64,000 bases of DNA from contig JAWUZG010000032.1 in the NCBI GenBank assembly GCA_036785705.1, positions 14,836,001-14,900,000 on the forward strand. Direction: 5' to 3'. The notes below the pieces were generated by a model that was not told the origin of the DNA, ran no database searches, and saw only the letters and a list, made by a program, of their open reading frames with translations. The stretch comes from Acanthornis magna (lineage: Eukaryota; Chordata; Aves; Passeriformes; Acanthizidae). Shown here one piece after another: positions 49,119 to 61,066 of this stretch; position 1 is the first letter of the stretch, and every line of letters begins with the position of its first letter. A program made the position numbers and the translations under genes.

Positions 49119-52100
49119 GCAAGTTTTCTGCATTTGTCTGTGAGCTGGTATTGATAAGGTATGTCACAAAGCAAATTGTGTGACTTAGAAAACAAGCAAG
49201 ACAAACAAAATACTTAAAATCTTCAGATGAGTGCTTCCAGTACATTTCCTCAATGGAATGTTCTTTGGTTGGATGAATATCAGCATGTTTTACACACAAA
49301 ACAATTATCTCTGCTCATATAAGCACTACCTTATAGCTTCTTTTTTTGGTTTGTAGGATGATATTGAAAGTACCATGACTACTTTTGCCAAGTTGAGGTA
49401 CTTTCCCATTCTTTCATTCTTTGCATTATTACGTGTTTAAAAGTTATGGGGCAAGGAGTGACATGGCAGAAAAAGAAAAGTTTTAAACACCTTATAGTTC
49501 AGTGTTTTTTCTGTCTATTGTATCTCCCCAGAGTAGGATTTAGGTTGAAAATGAGTTGTCTAAAATGAGCTGCCTGCGGCAGACCTAAGTTTCCAAGCTC
49601 CGTTTGTAATCACTAGAATTCAAATCAGCACAGCCTGTGCAGGTCTAGAGTTAGTTCAGCTGTGCTGGATGTGGCATTCAGGGTGCCCAGGGCTATTTGA
49701 AATTTTCAGTGGCAAGCCAGACCTATCAACAACACCTTTTTTTGTCTGTTTTCTCTTCTGTTTATGCCTGTCAGACAATGTTTTCTATACATCTGAAGCC
49801 TAGTTTGCTGCCTAAATCTGTCTCAGTATCTAGGTCTTTGATCACTAGTGATGTAAAGTAATAATACCTGATTAGAACTGAAGCAGAGATTTTTCCAAGT
49901 GTAGCTCTAAGTCTGGCTGTATCCTTTGGAATCTTTACATGACAATACAAAGTACTGTGAAAGCAGGTCTAGGTTTCTTGGGGTTTTTATTAACTGTCTT
50001 CAGGTCTTTCGTGTATATGTTTATTAAAAAATACATATGAACTCCTAAAGGATTAATGCTTTTATGATTTTCCTGGTCTTACTTTAAATGGTCCTATTAA
50101 AATAGCTGATTTCACACAATCAGCAGCAAAAATAATCTTGCTTCATTTCGTATTCTATGGATATTTAAATCTGCTTGGAGCAGGGGTTATGTGATTTTCC
50201 TCAGCTAGCCTAGAGAAATTTGGGTTGACAAAAACCCAGGCTCTCTGTACCTCAGCCCTTTCAACTTCTTGAGCAGATATTATAAATATTAAGCTTGCCA
50301 ATCACTGAGGGGAAAAAACTCAATTCACATTTTTACAGAGCTGTCCTAGAGTGTGTGATCAGTGGCTTAAGAATCTGGTCAGAGTACAAATTTAATTAAT
50401 TCTTGGCCAGAGAAAATATTCCATGGATGTTTCTCTGTGCAGTCCTATGAGTATGCTGTACAGATTCTCTTAGTTAAATACCTGCCTTTCATTCTTTGAT
50501 TTTTCTGTTATTGGACAAATTTCATGTTTTCCCAGCTGAAATTTCAGGGCAGGCCTGCGTGATTAGTTCCCATGGAAACAGATTACTGTCTTCACACAAA
50601 CTGGACATGCTGAGTTGCTGTGGCAACACAGGTAAAAAAATTCTGGTAGGTGTAGGAAAGTGTCAAGTCCATGCTGGCAGCTACGTCTGAGCGTCTGCTG
50701 TCTGCCAGGAGCTGGTGCTGGATGCCCCAGAAGGGAGTGAGGAGCTCCCTAGGATGCAGGTGGTGGTCTTAAACCTTAAAATGGCAGAATGTTCCTTCCA
50801 ACTTACATATCTTTCTGCATTTAACAGTGAGAAATGCACTTGCTTTGTGTGTTTTGTTGCTTCCCAAGGGATTTATTGATTCTGTTATTGATGATTGGGC
50901 CTGTAGTGGTCAAAGAGGAATGTCTGGGTTTTGTCACCAACTTGCAAATGTTTCTAATTGAAATGTATCTGTTGGTTATCCTCTCTGTATTTGCATCTGC
51001 AGGTAGAAAATGCGGTCCTATTGGAAATATTTTCTATTTTAAATAAGGAATCAATTTAAAATGCAGTGCAATGAGGTAAGGAAGATCTAGTTATTGTGGA
51101 TTTAAAAGTAAGTAAAGAAGTTTGAATCAACTTGCAAAAGATACAAAGAGATTTGCCTGGCAGAAAATGGAGGGGTGGGAAAGCAGTTGAGACTATGTGA
51201 TAGAGGAATAACTGACTTCGTGCTGCTCGAATTGACTAGACTGTTAGTCATACAAGAGAAGTTTTTACCAGTGTCTATAAAGGCAGGTACGTTAGTTAAA
51301 GCACAGTATGAAATGATCTCTCTGCTCGCTAAGTCAGAAGCGGTGCCTGACTCATTCCCAATAAAAAGGGAAGGAGTTGCTAAACCAATTGACCAGCTCA
51401 GGATGGGGAGAAGAGAGTCATCGGGTCATCTTGCTTCCCTTTTGGTCTTGTTGATCTCTGCTTTGAACTGTGTCCCTCTTGATCAACTGAAGGGCAGTGC
51501 AGAACACAAAGTAAAATTTTGAGTATCAGCTCCATAAAAGATGAAGAGAAGACAAACCATTTCAGGGAAGAGTCATCTGCTTTAACTTTCAGTTCAAGTT
51601 GAGAAAACTACACCCTGAATGGTGTTTATGGAGAAGCCAGGGAGGTCCTGCTCAGATGCATGCTCCAAAATGGCAATATGGGAGATACGAGTGACAGGTC
51701 TAAATGGCAGCTGCTTGGGAGTGAAAGAAATTATGTCCAGGAAGGTTATAATTTAGGGGCTTCTGCCAACTACAAAGCGACAAAAAGCCTTCATGTCTTG
51801 AATGATTCATTCACGTGTTAATGCTCTAAGTGGTGAAAGGCCTCTCAGATGCTTTGAGACCACAGGGAGGAGAGAGAAAGGAGGGTATATAAAATGTAAC
51901 TGTGTTAGATTTTGGGGAGAAGACTTCTAAAAATTAGGAACCTGAAGGTAGGTACCTAAATGCAGGGGCATGAAAATTTAGGAGGCACAAAGAGCCAGCT
52001 GAGTGCCTTAGTGCTGACCAATGTGAGCAGTTGTCTTGTGTGTCTTAAGGGAGAGCCATGTTCTAAATCCAGAGCAGGCTGAACCACTGTTGAAAAGTGC

Positions 52101-55100
52101 ATCCAGTGCCTCTGGTAGCTCAGACTGTTTGGAGCAGTGGAGTTTTCTCCTAAATAACACAGAGTGAGTTTCCAGTAAGGTCGTCTTCACCTGCTGCCTC
52201 CCTGTCGCTATTCAACAAGATGAATGAATAAAAGCAAAGTAGATTCATTATGGCAGCATGTTTTAAGTCTAAAAAGGTGTTTAAACAACCATCTTAAATC
52301 CATCTATTCTCCCTTCAAGATTCTACATCATTCCTCACTAGAAAAATAAATTCATTAACAGGACTTCAGTACAGTAATCAAATGAACATTATTCTTTTTT
52401 GGTGCAGAAATTCCTGTGCAATTATTTTACTGTAAAGAATACTGAATAGGGAAATCTTAAATAAAAAATTCTCTGGATAAGTAGTACTTACATATAGAGA
52501 TTCCTCTGCATATTTTGAAACCAGCAAAACAATTTTAATAATTTAATATCTTCCCTGCTATTTTTTCCTGAACTGTGGGAAACTTGCCAGCAAAGTTTAC
52601 ATGCTGAGTTACCTCTATGTCTTTTTCTTAGGAAACAGTCATATTAGTTAACCTAATATTAAGTAACAAAATCTGGACATTTCAGTAGAAGGATTTCTCT
52701 GGCTAAACCCTATTGGGGTAGGCAAGAGTTACTGAAAGTGTTTTGCGTGTTGTGTAGAAGAGGAGGCAGGCAGAGTGGACCAGCTGGGCAGTTCATGATT
52801 TTGGAGTTGTAATTTCCCTTTTGAAAGGAAATTATTTACTTTGCTTCTTCTCTTTTTGTAGGACCATATAACTGAAAGCAGTTAGCATGAAAGCAGTTAG
52901 GATCTTCTCTGAGCCTTAGGTCGGATGGAAAGAGTTTCTTTATTTGTGTTTGAGATGTAGCCTCTCAAAAACTCCATTTAAGGGACCTTTGATCAGGCCT
53001 TTGCAATGGTGTCCTGCAGAACCACAGATGGTCAGTGAACAAGGACAAGGAAGGGAATTCTGTTTTGATAATATACCAGCTTCTGGTTATACAGGATGTT
53101 TAGTGTATTATTTTTCAGACTTGTTTATGCATCAGTTTGTCCAGTAAGACTAATCTCTAGTTAAGCTTGCCTTATCAATGCTGTTGTCTCAAAATGTCTC
53201 TCTACCCTACTCCCTCCAATTTAAGGTCTCAAACCACCTCATATGCATGAACTTATATACCTTATGTACTCCACAGCACTCATGAGTGGTATGTGTGTCC
53301 CCTGGGCCTAACACTGTGCTCACCGTTCTCCTCGGAAGCACTCTCCTCTTCTCCGTGCTCCTCTCCTTTTTTTCCCCTTAGGCTGAATAACTGAGGAACA
53401 CAATCAAGTCAAATTCAGATCAACCATCTCAAATTTCAGCTGGAAATCTTTCTGTTCCAGACATAAAGCTGATGCGTACTCCTTTTTTTTCTTATTTCAG
53501 TTTGTCTAAGACAAGAAATAGTGTTTCCCAGCAAAACACATCTTATTAAGATTAAAAAACCTCAACACAACCCTTCAGCATATATTGAAGACCTAAGAAC
53601 ATGGTGTTTTGCAGGGAGACAAGGGAGAGATTTACCAATCTCTCTTGATAAGGCCTTATGCTAAGGTGTAACTTATCTTGGTGAGCATTTGAATCTGTGT
53701 AGTGTTCTCTGACATTCTCTTAGTAAAATAAGAATAATTTAGTAATAAAATAAGTCAGTGTATCTCTATCTACAAAGAGAGTCTCCCAGCCCAGCAAATA
53801 ATTGCTTTGGAAAATAGTTTCAAAAACATTCAAAGCAAATAAAGATCTGGCAGCAAAACTTGCAAGTAACAGCCAAACTTACGTAGTCTCTTCCTGATTA
53901 TTAGTATGACTACTTCAAAATGACTACAAAGAAAAATTGAGTGCAGCTCCTTTCCTTTTTCATCCTTTGCCAGAAGTCAAGAAAACCCATGAATCCTGTG
54001 CATAACTGCTTAGTTTTCTCAACCAGGAATTATAATTTTGTATATTCTTCAAGGCAACAGAAAAAATAACTAGATTTCTATACTGCAAGCTAAGGATGGT
54101 TAAAAATAACTGTTTGAAATATGTTTTCATCAATTATTAACCTTTTATTGACTACTGGTTTCAAAGAAACCGGTTTCAGCTTCCTCAGCCCGTCAATTGC
54201 CACTGAGAGAACTTAGAGTGAACTCTACTTTGATATCCCAGAATGTCCTCCAGCAAAATCGTGCAGCAGATTTAGTGCTCCTGGTTTTGTCTGTCCTGCG
54301 TCATAGTGGTTGGTTTTGTGGTGCCTTTGAACCATAGTTGTTACATGAGAAGCCATAAACTGAGACTGATGGACAGCTTAGATTGTGCTGAAACACTTTA
54401 ATCTATTAAAAAGCCAAACAATGCATTAAAGCAAGGCACTGAGGTGTCTTGATTTGACACAAAGCTGAAAGCACCAGAACTTTTTTCTTTAAGGTGCCTG
54501 GTTTTGATTCTCTGTATTAATTTCTCTAGTCCAACTCTGAAAACCATTTTATGCCATGAACATGGAAAATGCATGTAGCCTTGCCTCTCTGGATATGGCA
54601 GAGATCCCTTTGACAGCATGAACTGTGGGCTTCTTGACAGTGGCAGGCGTGGTTTTTTCCATTTGCAGATGTGGCTCTAAAGAGCTTCAGTCACCAGTGA
54701 GTATCTGTGCTCCCCAAAACATATGCAGATACAGCAGAACAAGCAGGAGTTCCCTTGGATCTGAGAAATTAAGAAATAATTGCCTAAACTGATTTGCTAC
54801 CCTAGTCCTGCAACAACTGTATAGTTACCATAGCAATGAAAATGTTGCTCAGCGTAAGAGAGAAATTAGCTGGACCGATGGACCATGCCATGGGTGGTTT
54901 GGAACAACACTTAGTTCAGATTCCATTCACTGGGAATAAAGCCAACACAGCAATGTCATATTTAATAAAACAGGAAAATAACAAGATCAGAGTATGTCTC
55001 AGGTGAATAAATTCTACAGAAGGAGGCACAGGATACAATTTTTGTTTGTATTCCATGCACAGTTCTCTTTATAATGGCATGCAGCAGTTTTGGCAGTCCA

Positions 55101-55281
55101 GACAGCTTCCTAAGTGAAAGCATGTTTGCTTTTGTTTCCCCTTTCAAATAGACTGGTATTGTGGCACTGTTTGCAAATAAATGTTACGTACTCAAGGGAG
55201 AACTAGTGTGAGGCAAATTCAGAATTTGCATGCGTTTAAGCTGTGTATAGTGAGACTCAAAGACAGTGGAATTCTACTCAG

Positions 55282-55330
55282 TAAATAATGATTATCTAAT
55301 TTTTAAAAATACTTAATAAATAATGATTAT
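55282..55330 (+). repeat. 14-bp direct repeat pair
   Basis: TAAATAATGATTAT at 55282-55295 and 55317-55330, 35 bp apart in AT-rich DNA. Probably local duplication. Confidence 0.7.
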
Positions 55331-55924
55331 ATACATTTTTTAATGCAGTGGAATCTCCTCTTGGTAAAGCTCTTAATCTAGTTCTAAACACGGCAACAAT
55401 TCTTGTGAATTGTGTATTGGGATGTTCACATAACCTGAATGCTTGAAAAAGGAGCTGACAGATCAAGACCCCGAGAAATGGGGTTGTCTGGAAGTATCTT
55501 GTAATGCGTGCTGCTTGACAGGAGAGCAGGATAAATCCATCACTCAGGCACAGGGCCTGATCCTGTGACTGCAGGAAGACCCCTTGTGTAGGCTGGGGCT
55601 CTATGCACATTCAGCTCAATGCATGTTGGGTCTAGGAAGCAGGGTCACTCTCACTCTGATGGGGTTTTCTGACCTTGCTGGTCTTTTGTGAGGGTGCAGA
55701 ATCAGCAGGACATTCCTCTTTCATCCTCAGCCCTGACCTTCTGCTGTCATCTCAGATTTAAAGCTCGGTTGAGGACTCCGTTTAATGAAGATGCTTCAGT
55801 CTTCTCATATTTCTCTTATCAAATTGGCTACTTGTTCCCACAAAATGGAAAACTGCTGGCCATCTCTTGCCCAGCAGCTGCTGGGGAGCTTTGCCAGGAT
55901 GCCAAGAATGTAAAAGCATGCAGG

Positions 55925-56430
55925 GTACAACTGGCTTAGCCTACTATTATGTCCCCTAGTCATGCAGGATGGGAACTGCATCCTGCCAGTGAGCTGCCAC
56001 AAATACCTCGGGAACCAAGCCCAAGTCAAAGATTTTAGTAGAAGGGGAATGGATAGGCTCTTGGGAAGAGTGTCCTCGGAGACATCCCTGTTGTAGAGAA
56101 GGTCTTTCTCCAAGGTTTGTTAAAGACTGCTCCCATTGGCCCAAAGGAGACAGGTAGTGCTGTTGCTCACCAAAGCTGCCTGTCTGGTTTCTGCTGGAAA
56201 CAAACATTTCTCAATACTTTTGTAGAGCAGTTGTTGCACTCATTGCTCTGTATGATGGAAGGTATGTCCAGCCCACACTTCTTTGGCCCTGTTTACAGCA
56301 GGGGATGGACCTGGTGAAATATGAATACAATCTATGTGTTATGTACGCCAGCAGATGCTTTGGCATCAGACCCTTTGAAAAGGAAACCGAGGTACAATTG
56401 GCTTAGCCTACTTCTATGTCCACTAGTCAT
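55925..56430 (+). repeat. 39-bp imperfect direct repeat pair
   Basis: A 39-bp segment beginning GTACAACTGGCTTAGCCTAC (55925-55963) recurs at 56392-56430 with 4 mismatches by eye (35/39). The copies are 467 bp apart start to start, and flanks do not match. The intervening DNA has no recognised repeat. Confidence 0.8.
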
Positions 56431-58879
56431 CCATCCCTTTGGAATGAAAAGATGCTCCTGATCATGAGGTTTAGTGAGTGAACTCTTCTTTCCAACCTAG
56501 GTTTGTGTGTTTCAAAATGCTGAAAATAATTTTAGCAATGGTTTTATTACCAGCAACTAGAGTGTGAACTAGGCACTGAAAAAAACCCACTTCTGGCTAA
56601 TGCTGTGGTAGTGTCTGTTCTAGTACACAATTGACTGCATAGATGTCTTTGCTGGGACTGAATGTACTGCCTAGCCTGGGTGGTAGTTAAAACTGGAATG
56701 AAACAACGAGAACTGCAGTGCTTTATCTAAAGTCAGCTTGGGCTCTTCAGTATCTGTCACTTACGAAAATGTGGGCTTGAAAATAGTGCCTGCTGTCTTA
56801 TTACTAGCTTGGGATGATTTCATGTGTTGGTGGAGGTGAAGGATAGCAAACACTTTATTCTTTCTCTCTTCCTCACCTCAGCCTTCACTGAAGAAATGGC
56901 AGCATAATAGAGAAACACAGGTGTTGAGGAGAACATGCACTTGACACAACCAGCAATTTCAGAGTGCCTGAGAGCAATTCTTGAAAAAATGCTGAGCTAT
57001 ATAACCAGGGAAAACAAACGAGCTAAATGTAAATGTTTTGACCAGTGGGTGTTATTTTAATGACATGTTCACAAGGGTGTTTAGAGATGGGACTGTGATG
57101 GCTAAAGAAGTGTTTGAAAAAGAAAATGAAACGAACGCGAAATTCTGCAATGTGCCTGCAGGGTGATGCCAAGGTGCAAAGGGTTGCCTTCTTTTTTCCT
57201 TTGGTATCAGTGAACCTGAGGTCAGACCCTGTATGCGCATTCTCCTGCTGTCATCTGGGCTTGCAGGGGGCTCTCCTGGTGAGCATAAGCAGTAAATGTA
57301 TGTCTTCTCCTTCCTCGCTTCACATTGGGCAAAAAATATGATTGACACAGAAGGAATTTAATCAAAGTACTAATTAGTTTCAGGTCTCCCCTGCTCCTTC
57401 TTTAACCATGGTGTTTCTTTCAAGTCTAGACTGCTGTTGAAAGCAAATCCTTAAACTGTTTTTTAATAAAATCTACCTCATCTGTGAAAATAATCTGTTA
57501 TGTATTGCAGAGGTATAATTACCACAGTTACTGTCAGAATTGCATAATTTAAATCCTTTATCCCATGGAAGAAAAGGAACCAATTATTACAAGGATTCCC
57601 ATTATTTAGGGTAAGTAAACTTCTTAAAAGAAAGTCAGTTCTTTGGTAGCAAGTGATTTGTCTCATCCCAAGGAGCACTGCAAGGCTCGTCTGTGTGAAC
57701 CCCAGGGAGATGTAGGTGTTGGGCCTTTGTTTCAGCTTTTGTAAGTGCAATTAATACTTAATTTGCAGAAAAAAGTCTCTGCATAGCACCTAAGGCAGAG
57801 TCTCTGTTAGTGTTCTGAGATGAGAGTAAACCACGTCCTCCTGGATCATTGTCAGCCTAGGGCCAGTGCTGCTGGTGAGGCTGACAAATGGCAGATTTAT
57901 TTGCAAAATGTGTCCCATCTTCCCTTCAGACATATTCAAGGATATTATTTTATTGCCACTGTCAAGAAATTCTGATCTGTTCAAAGGACCTGAAAGTCTG
58001 AGGTGAGCATCTTGTGTGTCCTGGCTGCCTAATCATTGGCCTCTTTGTCTCTGCAAGGATCTAAAACATCTTTATTTTGCCTAATGACTACGTTTCCTGG
58101 CAAGCTGTCTTATATTTATTCCAATTACTCTATCTGTCTCTCATGCTTCTTACTCTTGGTAAGGTACTTTACGTAAGAGAGCAAATGTGTCAAGGTTTGT
58201 TTATGTTGTCCTTTGCTTCTACAGCCTACCATCGAACAGTTATCCTGACACTCTGGATCTATCCTGTCTGTGCAAGTCACTTTCTGAAATACATGGTAAA
58301 ACAAATTACTTGTCTGGTATTGACATTAGTTCTGTTAAAAATCCCACCAGCTATTTAACTTGTCATTTTATCTGCTATGCAGCATGATACTCTAAAACCA
58401 GACTCTGGTAGAAGTATGCCACTGAAGAGTGGCATTGTCAAGAAGTAATCTTTTCATTATCTTTTTCTGTCCTAATTAAAAATAAGATTTTTTTTTCCAA
58501 AGTGAGCAGTGTCATGTAACATGGAATACTTGAAGTGGCTTTATTGAGTCTTGCTGACCTGGAGCTTACTGTTCTCTCAGTCTGTTCTTGTCTCGATTTA
58601 GAGACAAGTTTAGGAGAAAACACTCTGTAATGAGTGTTTCCTCTAAAGAAAAAGGCTTTGCAATCCCTTTCTGCCAATGGGAAAATGAATACCAGTGGGT
58701 GAAAGTGACAAAAACCCCACAACTGTTTATTGATAAACAAAGTGCCTGCACCGCACAGGAAAAAAAAGAATAAATGCTAGATGTTGAATTGTCAGAATCT
58801 TACCCCCACACACCCACACACAGCAGAACAAAAAAAACCCCAAAAATTCCAGGGGAAGGGAAAGAACTCTGCCAAGCAC

Positions 58880-59400
58880 GTGCTGGGGGGAAAAAAAAGG
58901 CAGATGAGTTTGTCTTGGAGGAGGGAAGAAGAGTCCACACAGCAGCTCGGGGAAGAGAAAAGCGGAGAGGAACCTGGTGAAACTCTGATGTTGGTCTCCG
59001 CCTTGCTGCAGACGAAGCTGGTGGATTTAGAGTCCTTTCTTTCGCTGGCTCGGCTTCTCCCAAGGTTTGGGACTGGGCGGAGTCGCTCCGGCGGCTTCCC
59101 GCAGGCTGCTGACCATCTCCCCGGGAATTGTCGGATTTCAGGCTAAAAACCACGTCAAAACAGTTCCAGAAGAAGCAACAGAAACCGTGGAAAGATGGCT
59201 ACTGCAGTCCAGGGGAAGAAACTTCTTGCCTAAGCTAACAAAACCCAAGCTAGCCAAAGCAGCAATGTAACCTGTCTGCTCCACAAGCCGAGCACATGGG
59301 AGGGAGAATTTGAGCAAAGCCCACGCCAGAGCTCCCCCGGCTCCTGCTCCTCCCCCGGACTCAGCTTAAAGCTCCAGGACCCATTTCTGGGCATGAAGCA
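58880..59400 (+). promoter_or_regulatory. GC-richer patch, possible 5' end of the next gene (MRAP2?)
   Basis: Seen: after 12 kb of AT-rich DNA, composition rises in G+C and CpG (GGGCGGAGTCGCTCCGGCGG near 59075-59100, CCCCGGGAATTGTCG, GCTCCCCCGG). Sp1-like GGGCGG is present, and a consensus donor AGG|GTAAGT lies at 59584. Known: MRAP2 follows CYB5R4 in the same orientation in other vertebrates and has a non-coding first exon. That this is its promoter and 5' UTR is inference; no MRAP2 coding exon was found to its right in this window. Confidence 0.35.
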
Positions 59401-59689
59401 GTAGGGTGTCATCATAAAGTCACCCCAAGACAGTTCTCCAGTGAGCCTTCAGTGACAAGGTGAACCTTAGCTTGGGGTAGATCCTCAGCGGTCACGGTTT
59501 TCCTGGAACTTACTGCTAATTATTTTGATTTCCATGTTCCATTTCCAGCTGTAATCTTAAAAATCTTCTCCAGAGTGAAAAGGGTAAGTACAAAACAGAC
59601 CAGTCTGGATAGGAGATGGGATGTGTGCTAGCAAAGGCTGAAGAAGTGAAAATGTGCCAAGACATGGCTTTTTATTAGCTGGCTTTATA

Positions 59690-59752
59690 TAGAGTGATAT
59701 AATGGTTTGGTTTGGAAGGAACCTTGAAGATCATCTAGTTCAACCCCCCTGT
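59690..59752 (-). mobile_element. CR1 LINE 3' tail
   Basis: Minus-strand tail: ATAATGGTTTGGTTTGGAAG, GAACCTTGAAGATCATCTAG, TTCAACCCCCCTG. About 60 bp, lying just right of the putative 5' region of the next gene. Confidence 0.82.
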
Positions 59753-60535
59753 ATCAAGACTTTTTCATTGTGGGTTGTATCCTGTAGTTATTTCTGACAC
59801 TTATGAGTCTGACATTCCTCCTACGTTAGGGAGTACCCAAACACTGTCCATTAAGTTGGTTGATAAATTATCATATTCAGCAAGCAGACAATGTGGACAA
59901 ATTCTGTTTGCTGTTAAATTGGATAGAAAACCTTTGTGTATTTTTCTAATAACTGAAAAGCCCAAACATGGGATGGGAAAATTGTAAGCTGTACCACATA
60001 CCCTGTTCCTTTTTAAGTTATGGCATCCATAACAGCAGGGCTCACCTAGAACTAAACCTAATATTACTCTCCCCTTTTGGGATGGCAAGATTTGAACTTA
60101 AACACTTCTTCAGGAGTTGCATAGCAATGTAATTTGCTTGCTATCACATGGTGTGTGAGCCTGCATTTTTCCTTCAGCTTCTGAGTGTCTCAAAACTGGG
60201 ACAGTCCTCATCAAGAATGTTGTAGGAAATGTGATTTCTTCCACTCCACGCTTTTTCTTTTTTCAGTAATTATCATTGCTGACCTGTCTTCAAACAAAAG
60301 CATCAATGAACAGGAAGGTGTTCTACCTTTATACGTAGTGGGGGTGACAGAAAAGTGAGATGCATGGTTCACCTTCCTTGACTACCCAGAAATCAAGTGT
60401 AGGGTGTTCAGCTCACTCCTGCTTATAGTCAGGGGGAGAAGGACAGGAAAGGGCTCCTACAATGGATGTGTCAATTAATTTCAGGCAGACACATTTCATC
60501 TAGGCAATGATTCCCATCTTTCCCTCTACTTTCCC
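59753..60535. other. Spacer between CR1 tail and ERVL LTR
   Basis: No gene, RNA or repeat recognised. Confidence 0.6.
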
Positions 60536-61066
60536 TGTACTGATCCTGGCTGGAATGCACTTTTATTTTCTTCAGAGCAGCTCATATGGTGCTTTTCTTG
60601 GGTTTGTGACCAAAGAGTGGTGGTAACACACTGATGTTTTAGCTATAGCTAAACAGTGTCTGCACAACATCAAGGCCTTCTTGGTTTCTGACTCTTCATG
60701 TCCTCCCCCGCCAGGGAATAGATTGAGTGTGGGAAGGGGACACAACCAGGCATAAGCAAAAGGATGTTCCGTGCCATATAATGTCATGCTCAACTGCAAA
60801 ATGGACAGGAGGGTGTTTAGGGAGATGAGCCATCTCTTTTTTTGCTCATGGCTGGGCATCAGTCCACTTGTGGGAGGTGCTGAGTGATTGTTTTGGTTTG
60901 GTTCAGTTTGTTTTCTTTCTTTCTTCTCCTGCTTCTACTTTGCTTATTAAAAAATTTTTATCTTGCTTTTGCACTTCCTTTCGTGTTCTCCTGCTCCACT
61001 GTGGGTTGGAGGGGGTTGCAAGTGAGCTGTTGTGTGGTGTTTAGCTGCCTGCCAGGTTAATCCACA
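60536..61066 (-). mobile_element. Avian ERVL-type solo LTR
   Basis: Read on the minus strand it begins TGTGGATTAACCTGGCAGGC followed by a CTAAACACCACACAACAGCT-type passage, has a polyA-rich centre, then CAGCCATGAGCAAAAAAAGA, GGCATGGAACATCC-like text, and ends CCAGCCAGGATCAGTACA. This order matches a common bird ERVL LTR. No primer-binding site or polypurine tract flanks it and no clear target-site duplication is seen, so it is probably an old solo LTR. It contains no viral gene; the 95-codon open frame inside it is incidental. Confidence 0.8.

Larger units (their letters stand above)
49119..58879. other. Non-coding intergenic region
   Basis: About 9.8 kb with no supported gene. Longest open frames (115 codons at 51175-51522, about 100 codons minus strand at 55296-55610 and 55805-56113) show no domain, promoter or splice context. 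The 39-bp direct repeat lies here. Confidence 0.65.

Noticed and set aside
48411..49299. Several open frames of 60-118 codons on both strands
   Set aside because: They lie within or over the edge of the CR1 LINE 3' region, are broken, and do not form a reverse transcriptase frame.
51175..51522. 115-codon + strand open frame downstream of CYB5R4
   Set aside because: No domain, no promoter or CpG island, no poly(A) signal; consistent with chance in 10 kb of intergenic DNA.
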